From Vibrio bathopelagicus (GTDB taxonomy: Bacteria; Pseudomonadota; Gammaproteobacteria; Enterobacterales; Vibrionaceae), in assembly GCF_014879975.1 (NCBI RefSeq), contig NZ_CP062501.1, positions 248,001 through 312,000 on the forward strand: a stretch of 64,000 nt of DNA. Reading direction: 5' to 3'. Positions within the stretch are counted from its first letter, which is position 1, and the number at the start of each line of letters is the position of its first letter. The notes under the pieces are model-generated. The model made no database searches and was not told the origin of the DNA. It was given only the letters and a program-made list of their open reading frames with translations. Made by a program: the position numbers and the translations under genes. Positions 57,884 through 64,000 of this stretch are shown here, piece after piece.

Positions 57884-58250
57884 TATCTTATTATAAAACT
57901 AAAGATTACATTTATTTTTTAATGTGGATTGCCGTCCGATAATTGAATTTTGCAAGTTAATATTTAATGCGGAAGAAGTTAAATATTACCCGCCATTAGA
58001 TGAAAAAGATAAAATGGGCGTGTACTTGCTTAAATTTGACATTATTAAGTCCATTGCTAACCCTATTCTATTGTCCATGATACAACAAAAGTTAAATTGT
58101 CTTTCGACATGCAATTATGAAAGTTGTAAACTATGTAATTTACAAGAGGTTGAAAATAACACAAGATAAAAATTAATGTAAGGTATTGTGTTACAGGAAT
58201 TTAATAATAAGGACAGTGGAGTCTTAAATATAAAATAATACAGTGGGATG
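57884..58250. other. AT-rich stretch with an unsupported 81-codon frame
   Basis: A plus-strand open frame at 57924-58169 (first codon GTG, 81 residues, cysteine-rich C-terminus CLSTCNYESCKLCNL) has no ribosome site and no recognised family. It could be a gene remnant. Nothing else seen. Confidence 0.35.
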
Positions 58251-58952
58251 TTATATTTTAATTGGAAAAGTATTATACAAATAACCTTGTAACGCCCAAG
58301 TGATTTTTAGATTTTTAGATATCCATTCCTTATCCCTCTCACTTTCTATATATTCCACAATTAATTTTAAATTGTACTTTTCAAGTATCGCTTCAATAGA
58401 TCTTAAATTGTTTTTATAGACAAAAAGTCAACTTTAATAAAGTTATACACATTGGCATTCAACTCGTCACGTCTAAAATCATCTTCGTTAATTTCATAAT
58501 CATCCAAAGCTAATAATACTTTATTATTTTTTAAAAGCATATACCTTCATCTATTTTTGAACATTTTCCGCAAATATCTCGCTCCGTTAATTCTATTATC
58601 AAATTGATATTTTTTCTTTGATTTTTAGACAATATAACAATATCACAAAGAAGAAATTTGTCACATAAGTGGCTTCTTTCTAAATTAACAAAAGGTTTTT
58701 ACCTGATAAAATATCCCCTCCATCTTCTATGTAACTCTCTATACGTCTCATTAATCTCTTGGCTGAATGAGGGAATATTAAGCCTTTATTGTATATTTCA
58801 TCAACTTGTGCAACAGAAAATCCTTTAGCATCGATTAGTATTTCATAACCTATGTTTATCCCGTCTAAATTAGTTATTTCTTGTAGTTTGTAATTAAGGT
58901 TATGTTTATTTACCATGTTTCGCCCTGATAAGTATTGGTCAAAAGAAAACAC
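58251..58952 (-). pseudogene. Decayed EAL-domain (c-di-GMP phosphodiesterase-type) gene
   Basis: Read across three frames, the minus strand encodes a whole EAL domain of about 234 codons, broken by at least three frameshifts. In order: NIGYEILIDAKG in the EAL-motif position, then after a frameshift near 58690 NLIIELTERDI (the EITE motif), after a second near 58545 VLLALDDYEI and FIKVDFLSI (DDFG and KID motifs), and after a third near 58400 LKLIVEYIESERDKEW and LQGYLYNTFP (AEGVE and QGY motifs). The total length is divisible by three. It probably once tuned c-di-GMP next to the pilus operon. Sequencing error is possible but three hits are unlikely. Confidence 0.75.
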
Positions 58953-59081
58953 ATGCTTTAAATTCCTCTCAGGTTTTAGTGAAATAATTTATTATCAATT
59001 AAAGGTTCATTTGAGAACCGCCAAAACGCATACCATTGTTAACAATCAAAAAAATATTCAGTAATCATTGAGTAATTAATA

Positions 59082-59255
59082 TCAAACCCTAGAGCATATT
59101 GAATCAATCAACTCTCTTTCTTCTTCAGTTAGAATTAGTTCTTTCTTATCAAAACCTCCTAATCTAGAATTAATAATATCTCTTAATTCTCTTAACTGGT
59201 GACTTTTCAACCTCATCAATTCACATTTAATCATATTAAATTCATTTTCATCCAT
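59082..59255 (-). CDS. Small hypothetical protein (57 residues)
   Basis: An ATG-initiated frame of 57 residues beginning MDENEFNMIKCELMRLKSHQ and rich in Glu/Leu/Arg, with LTEEERELIDSICSRV at the end. Its amphipathic, coherent composition suggests real coding in this decayed AT-rich area, but there is no good ribosome site and no known family. It may be a remnant. Confidence 0.35.
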   Translation of the reverse strand: MDENEFNMIKCELMRLKSHQLRELRDIINSRLGGFDKKELILTEEERELIDSICSRV

Positions 59256-60434
59256 CACAAAACCGAAATGCCAATAATGCCTAAATAAACACTACCACTA
59301 CTGGGGGGCGCCTAGTTAGCACTCGATAATTATTTTTCTGGATCATGCTAATAAATATTAAGATTTCATTTGACTATAAATATAACTCGACAATTTCTGC
59401 ACATGTACTTTTCTTTAATTCCAATTAATTTTTCAATTAGCGTCCTATGAATTCTTACAATAACACGTCTACTACACCTACATTCCATCTGAGAGCTTGG
59501 TCCTTAACCTCACATAAAAAAACAATATAAGTAAGAATTGCGAGAATTTGTTAGCATTTGGGCTTTTTATTAAATAGAGGTGCTAATAATAATTATTGTT
59601 AATAATGGATATTAAATGCTTTAAATACTTTAAATATTTAATAACCCTCACCAGGCCTCCCCCTCTCCACAGAAAGATGTCAGGTGGTTTTAACCTGACA
59701 TCACAACTTGTTGTGTGGATCTTTTCTTGATTCATACCTTCTATTGGTCGCGTAGTTTAATCAAAACGAAAATTAGGAAAGTTTGTCGGGCAAAACGTTC
59801 AATCAAAATTATCGAAGCTAATCGGCTTACCCATTACAGTGATCTGTAACTTAAATTCAGAGGCTCGGTGTTTCAAGAACCTTGTCAGAGATGTCAGTTA
59901 CTTGACCTCTATGATATTGACTTGCGTTATTCAGCACTATTGGCTGTTACAGTAGGTTTTTCGGGTGTTGTTTCCATATATCGGTGTTGTGCAGTGACGG
60001 TTCCAGTGGCGATTGCTTGCCTGTGGGGATTCTGTGTGTTCTTTGCGATCCAACTTCCACGCTGATGAAAGCTGTGTGGAATCCCTTACCGAGTCATGCA
60101 TTAGACGATGACCCTGAGCTCTCGCACTAATTAATGTCTTAGATCGTTTCTCGTATACAGTGATTAAAATAGTGAAAATTAATACCTTCACAGACAACAT
60201 TAGCTAGAAATTTATTCACTACTCAAAGCCCCCTTATTAGGGGGGGGGGGGGAAACTGAAATGTGTTCAGTTTTAATGGATGGTTGAATTTGATCAACTG
60301 ATTACAAATGTTGATCAGTTCAAAAATTACTGGGCTCTGGGTTAAGCGACTTACTAAACTTATAAGTTGCGAACTCAACAAATCATTAGCAAACTTTTGC
60401 CCCAAAATCATTCAGATTAAATACTCTACAAAGT
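59256..60434. other. Decayed, mostly gene-free AT-rich region
   Basis: About 1.2 kb with no supported gene. Notable items: a nine-base hairpin at 59677-59701 (ATGTCAGGT and ACCTGACAT, loop of seven), a small palindrome CACAACTTGTTGTG at about 59703-59716, and a 13-G homopolymer at 60240-60252 followed by an AAACTGAA/TTCAGTTT inverted repeat. Plus-strand 59868-60065 and minus-strand 59937-60200 frames overlap and neither is recognisable. Confidence 0.5.
60240..60252. repeat. Poly-G tract of 13
   Basis: A homopolymer of 13 G, preceded by CCCCCTTATTA. Such tracts slip in replication and are error-prone in sequencing; here it is intergenic. Confidence 0.9.
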
Positions 60435-60572
60435 TTAGTGGCGTGCTTTTTCCCTAGCAAATCTAATCCGAATTAAGAAGAGCAGACCATTATCATTTTG
60501 GGAGTGAATAGGTTGGAAATCGTATTTTTCAGAACCAGTCGGAGTTATACGGAAAGTTTCAGTAATTCCCAT
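60435..60572 (-). CDS. Small ORF or gene fragment (45 residues)
   Basis: A minus-strand frame starting MGITETFRITPTGSEKYDF and ending FLIRIRFAREKARH. Coherent composition suggests a real coding fragment, but the family is not recognised and there is no clear ribosome site. May be a remnant of a mobile element near the IS3 relic. Confidence 0.3.
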   Translation of the reverse strand: MGITETFRITPTGSEKYDFQPIHSQNDNGLLFLIRIRFAREKARH

Positions 60573-60738
60573 AAGCTACATAGTACGGGATTTTGATTGA
60601 GCGTAACCATAATTATCTCCATGAACGGTTGCATATAAGTACGGAAGAAATCCGTCTATTAACCGTTAGGCTTCTCAAGGAAATCTGTTCATATGGAATC
60701 ATTTAGTTTTATTCATTTACCAGTCATTACTGCTGCAA

Positions 60739-60992
60739 TTAGTGCAGTTGTGCTGGTCTCTGTTGACCGGTCTTAGCGTCTTTATTGGTAATCTTACGCA
60801 AACCATAGAGCTGAGATTCATGCAAAGAAAGCTGTCTTGCTGCCGCAGCTACTCCTACTTTCTCTGCTAGCTTCAGCGCTTCTGCTTTAAATTCAGGGTA
60901 ATGTTTAATTCTAGTTTTCTTGGTTGTCACTGTTTACCTCGTTAGTGATTGCACTCACTTAACTCGATGTCCAAAATTGCTGGGGAAGTTCA
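60739..60992 (-). mobile_element. IS3-family insertion sequence remnant (terminal repeat plus truncated OrfA)
   Basis: The minus strand carries a 63-codon frame starting MTTKKTRIKHYPEFKAEALK and continuing VGVAAAARQLSLHESQLYGLRK, the N-terminal HTH of IS3-family OrfA. It diverges and stops after about 48 family residues, and no OrfB follows. An IS3-like end (reading TGAACTTCCCCAGCAATTTT on the minus strand, 60973-60992) lies about 60 bases upstream of the ORF. The element is inactive. Confidence 0.75.
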
Positions 60993-61128
60993 CTGTTTAA
61001 AACGACTTTTAGTTGAGTTTTATCCACTTTAAAGTTGCCAAAAAATTATTGATTACTCATAGCAGCTCAAGGTATTCCACTAGAGCTTCTGGTAATTTCA
61101 TCGATCCCTGTATCCAGAGCCGTATGTA

Positions 61129-62064
61129 ATGAAGCTAACCCAACTCAATGCTTTTAAAGCCATTGTTGAATGTCAAACCGTCACTGCCGCGGCAGAGCGC
61201 TTATCACTTAGTCAATCCGCCGTCAGTCGACTATTAGCCAGTTTAGAACAAAGAATTGGCTTTCAACTTTTTAATCGTAAACGAAATCGCTTGGAGCTTA
61301 GCAGTGAGGGAGAAGCCTTCTATATTGAAGTATCCAAAGTCTTTGATGCTGTATCAAGTCTCGATCACGCTGCGCATTCAATTCGCTCGCGCCATTTCGG
61401 GACACTGAATATTGCTGCGATGCCTCTTCTCTCAAACGCCTTTTTGCCCAGAATCTTGGCGGTCTTTTTAAAGCAAGCGCCTAAAGTCAAAGTCGGGTTT
61501 AAAACATATCGTTCCGAAGAGGTGATTCAGCGGGTTCAAAGCCAAACAACAGACATTGGCTTTGCGTTTATTGATGAGCATCTCGCGGGTGTAAAAGCAC
61601 AAAAAGTAGAATGCGAATGCGTCTGTCTTATTCCCTCCGATTCGCCACTGGCCAAACGCTCGGTCATAGACATCTACGATATTGCGGGTCAAGTGCTCAT
61701 CCGCCACGAAAAGGATATTACTCAGAGAAGAGTCGATGCATTGTTACGCCGCTATGACCTATCAACGATTGAGCAAATCGAAGTCTCACTGGCAAGCACC
61801 GCTGCAACCTTAGTTCGAGAAGGTGTAGGGATCGCGATCACTGATCCATTTACCGCTTACATGGAAAGCGAGCACCCAAAGGTCGTAATGAAACCGCTTG
61901 TATTCGGCCTGCCGTTTGAATTTGATATTCTCTACCCTTCGTTAAAGCCCATTCACCGAAATGCGGAACAGTTCATTGAGCAATTCATGTTGCAAGCTGA
62001 CGCGATGAATATTCAGCTCAAAATTGGGCCAATGCGAAACCTCAGTGAATATGATTCTGAGTAA
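61129..62064 (+). CDS. LysR-family transcriptional regulator
   Basis: 311 residues. N-terminal HTH (AIVECQTVTAAAERLSLSQSAVSRLLASLEQRIGFQLFNR), then a LysR effector domain. Same direction as the opine-dehydrogenase-like gene 190 bases downstream, which it may control. Effector unknown, but resemblance to opine/amino-acid LysR regulators is plausible. Confidence 0.88.
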   Translation: MKLTQLNAFKAIVECQTVTAAAERLSLSQSAVSRLLASLEQRIGFQLFNRKRNRLELSSEGEAFYIEVSKVFDAVSSLDHAAHSIRSRHFGTLNIAAMPLLSNAFLPRILAVFLKQAPKVKVGFKTYRSEEVIQRVQSQTTDIGFAFIDEHLAGVKAQKVECECVCLIPSDSPLAKRSVIDIYDIAGQVLIRHEKDITQRRVDALLRRYDLSTIEQIEVSLASTAATLVREGVGIAITDPFTAYMESEHPKVVMKPLVFGLPFEFDILYPSLKPIHRNAEQFIEQFMLQADAMNIQLKIGPMRNLSEYDSE

Positions 62065-62256
62065 GTTCACAGTTACAGAGATGCCAGACTATTTTGGTGT
62101 AATCAATTTATACTAATAAGGTCAATGCTTTGAGATAACACTAGTCGCTCATCATTCCTTTTTTGCATACCAGTCTCCAGCTTAGTCATTGGCGACGAAT
62201 ATGCCTTCTTCCTTAAGCTCTCAACCAGAAAAACAAAAATTAATAAGGAAGAAATT

Positions 62257-63366
62257 ATGAAAACGCGCGTCTCTGTGATTGGTTCCGGTAATGCTGGATT
62301 AACAGCGGCCTATCACTTTACCCTGCAAGGTGCTGATGTCTGCCTCTATGGCTCGCCAGGTTTTGACCATCCTCTGGCAGACATAGAGCAACGAGGAGGG
62401 ATCTGTGCACTTGAAAGCTTTAATGACGTTGAACTGACTTACAGTGGCTTTCAGGCGTGTGACAAAATTAGCCGCGATCTAGCGGAGACAGTCTCATATG
62501 CTGACTTACTCGTCTTACCGGTTCCATCATTTGCGCAAGAGCCACTCTTTACTCAAATGCTGCCTCATTTATGTGATGGCCAAATCATCATGCTTATGCC
62601 AGGGAATTATGGGTCATTAGCGCTTAATCGAATTAAAAATGAACATGGGTTTGCTCATTTAGATATCACTTTTGTCGACGCAATTTCGATTCCTTGGGCA
62701 ACTCGAATTGTTGGGCCTGCAGAGATTGCTATTTTAGGTATGAAAGAGCACCTTCCTGTCGCCGCTTATCCTGCACATCGCACGGAAGAGGCTATTGCAG
62801 CCTTACAAACTGTGATGCCTTTGCCTCTAACAAAGCTTAGTAATGTCATTGAAGCCGGATTAGAAAACATCAACTTTGGCGGGCATCCATTACTAACAAC
62901 GCTCAATATTGGCTTACTAGAAAACTTCGATGGCCAATTCAATTACTACAAAGATTGCTGCTCAGTTTCAACAGCAAAAGCGGCAGCAGTAATGGAGTCA
63001 GAGCGTCAATCCATAGGCAAAGCGCTAGGATTACAACTGTTGCCTGAGCTTCAAGCAATGAATGCCCTTTACGGTATGAAATGTGAAAGTGTTTATGAGG
63101 TTAACCGCACTTCAGAAACCCACGGCAAACTGAACAGCGCACCCAATTCAGCCAGCAACCGATACATCACAGAAGATGCCGCTTACCTTCTCGTCCCTTG
63201 TTACGAGCTTGGTAAACTGGTCGGTATTGACACACCTATGGTGACATCATGTCTGCACATCGACAATGCGTATAACGAGACCAATTATTTCGAGTCTGGA
63301 AGAACATTAAAAAAAATGGGACTTGGCGATATGTCTGCTCAACAGATCATGGAATTCGTTAACTAA
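62257..63366 (+). CDS. Octopine/nopaline (opine) dehydrogenase-family protein
   Basis: 369 residues. NAD(P) Rossmann start TRVSVIGSGNAGLTAAYHF; the C-terminal octopine-dehydrogenase-type domain contains GLENINFGGHPLLTTLNIG (with the conserved catalytic-type His) and NASNRYITEDAAYLLVPCYELG. Members make or oxidise opines (amino acid plus keto acid conjugates). AAGGAAGAAATT precedes the ATG. Followed closely by a YfcC-type transporter, suggesting a joint pathway for uptake and oxidation of an opine or amino acid. Confidence 0.85.
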   Translation: MKTRVSVIGSGNAGLTAAYHFTLQGADVCLYGSPGFDHPLADIEQRGGICALESFNDVELTYSGFQACDKISRDLAETVSYADLLVLPVPSFAQEPLFTQMLPHLCDGQIIMLMPGNYGSLALNRIKNEHGFAHLDITFVDAISIPWATRIVGPAEIAILGMKEHLPVAAYPAHRTEEAIAALQTVMPLPLTKLSNVIEAGLENINFGGHPLLTTLNIGLLENFDGQFNYYKDCCSVSTAKAAAVMESERQSIGKALGLQLLPELQAMNALYGMKCESVYEVNRTSETHGKLNSAPNSASNRYITEDAAYLLVPCYELGKLVGIDTPMVTSCLHIDNAYNETNYFESGRTLKKMGLGDMSAQQIMEFVN

Positions 63367-63400
63367 CGTGAAGGAACAGCTTTTAGGCTAAATCCGACCA

Positions 63401-63418
63401 ATGGGGCTTCGGCCCCAT
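63401..63418 (+). promoter_or_regulatory. UUCG-tetraloop hairpin between the dehydrogenase and yfcC
   Basis: Seven-base arms ATGGGGC and GCCCCAT around TTCG, a very stable RNA hairpin with no T-run after it. It may stabilise the upstream mRNA or partly attenuate the transporter gene. Confidence 0.65.
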
Positions 63419-63439
63419 AAGGAACAAAAGGACATCGTA

Positions 63440-64000
63440 ATGACAAAATTTAAATTCCCTTCTGCCTATACAATTTTGATGATACTGACCGTACTAATGG
63501 CCATTTTAACTTGGGTTATTCCGGCCGGTCAGTACCAGATGAAAACCAATGAAACACTAGGCCGTATGGTACCAATGGTTGGTACGTATCAAACCGTTGA
63601 TTCAAACCCTCAAGGTGTCGTCGATATTTTAATGGCACCAATTCAAGGCTTCTATGACCCAGATAGCTATGTGGCGCGTGCAGTGGACGTCGCCCTATTT
63701 GTATTGGTTATCGGTGGATTTTTGGCTGTAGTAACCCAAACTGGCGCGATTGATGCTGGTATCGCCGGAACCATGAAACGCCTATCAGGTCGCGAGAAAT
63801 GGATGATCCCTATTCTAATGGGGTTGTTTGCGCTGGGTGGCACCGTTTACGGCATGGCGGAAGAAACTATTCCTTTTTACGCTCTGCTGATACCGGTAAT
63901 GATCGCAGCAGGCTACGACAGTATCGTTGGCGTTGCTATTATCATGGTTGGTGCTGGTATTGGCTGTTTAGGCTCTACTATTAACCCTTTTGCAACTGTC
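63440..64000 (+). CDS. YfcC-family membrane transporter (partial, cut by window end)
   Basis: The first 187 codons are in the window. ATG 63440 follows AAAGGACATCGTA. Hydrophobic segments are evident: AYTILMILTVLMAILTWVIP (with the PAGQY loop), VDVALFVLVIGGFLAVVTQTGAID, WMIPILMGLFALGGTVYGMAEETIPFYALLIPVM. The pattern matches the YfcC/DcuC-like C4-dicarboxylate-anaerobic-carrier superfamily, whose members often move amino acids. With the opine dehydrogenase ahead of it an opine or amino-acid substrate is likely, not shown. The gene continues beyond 64000. Confidence 0.82.
   Translation, partial: MTKFKFPSAYTILMILTVLMAILTWVIPAGQYQMKTNETLGRMVPMVGTYQTVDSNPQGVVDILMAPIQGFYDPDSYVARAVDVALFVLVIGGFLAVVTQTGAIDAGIAGTMKRLSGREKWMIPILMGLFALGGTVYGMAEETIPFYALLIPVMIAAGYDSIVGVAIIMVGAGIGCLGSTINPFATV

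Noticed and set aside
57924..58169. 81-codon frame with GTG start after the pilus HTH gene
   Set aside because: No ribosome site and no family; noted as content of the gap instead of a gene.
59868..60200. Overlapping frames on both strands in the 59.9-60.2 kb region
   Set aside because: They overlap each other, have no homology I recognise and no ribosome sites.
60223..60411. Minus-strand frame running through the poly-G tract
   Set aside because: Composition is dictated by the homopolymer; not a plausible protein.

Overview
The window looks like a chromosomal segment of a marine Vibrio, most likely of the splendidus group. The reasons are a chromosomal Qnr-type pentapeptide protein, Vibrio-style gene families (DUF5062, DUF5993 beside DsbB, MSHA-like pilin), moderate GC and many compact metabolic clusters. 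The placement is inferred from protein resemblance remembered from known families; no search was run.

Layout. 1-1903: the end of a sulfatase and its radical-SAM maturase. 2008-5186: a TetR regulator, Qnr, a YjaB-like acetyltransferase and two small proteins. 5551-6267: a DUF5993 + DsbB pair. 6403-10585: a complete melibiose cluster (melB, melA, divergent melR). 10755-14473: a YgjK-type GH63 lipoprotein glucosidase and a probable HTH regulator, with matching inverted-repeat half-sites upstream of both. 15117-24878: mixed genes, including an M19-like protein lacking part of the metal site, an AraC regulator, an orphan pilin, a HAD phosphatase, a gluzincin-type peptidase, an acetyltransferase, adenosine deaminase with a divergent LysR regulator, a eukaryotic-type glutathione synthetase and a YgjV-like membrane protein.

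25004-35031 is a complete D-glucuronate catabolic locus. TRAP transporter genes (dctQ, dctM), uxuB, uxaC, kdgK and eda lie on the minus strand; dctP, uxuR and uxuA diverge on the plus strand. Repeated ATTGGT..ACCAAT operators lie in the shared promoter region. Together the products import a hexuronate and convert it through fructuronate, mannonate, KDG and KDPG to pyruvate and glyceraldehyde-3-phosphate.

35130-46287 holds smaller regulator-effector units: AraC/MFS, TetR/quinone oxidoreductase with two tandem operators, an HDOD protein, DUF1090, an SgrR-like regulator in an operon with a Gfo/Idh oxidoreductase, a homocysteine methyltransferase, a lipoate-ligase-like protein and an SDR.

47527-57883 is the most distinctive region: a chaperone-usher pilus operon of CS1/CFA-I (alpha) type. 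It has a cysteine-free major pilin, a minor pilin, usher, chaperone and tip adhesin, followed by an outer-membrane barrel protein ending in LysM, a 962-residue lipoprotein with cadherin-like repeats and a fibrinogen-like C-terminal domain, and an HTH protein. From about 57.9 to 61.0 kb the DNA is AT-rich and decayed, with a frameshifted EAL-domain pseudogene, small ORFs, a 13-G tract and an IS3-family remnant. The window ends with a LysR regulator, an octopine/opine dehydrogenase-family protein and the start of a YfcC-type transporter.
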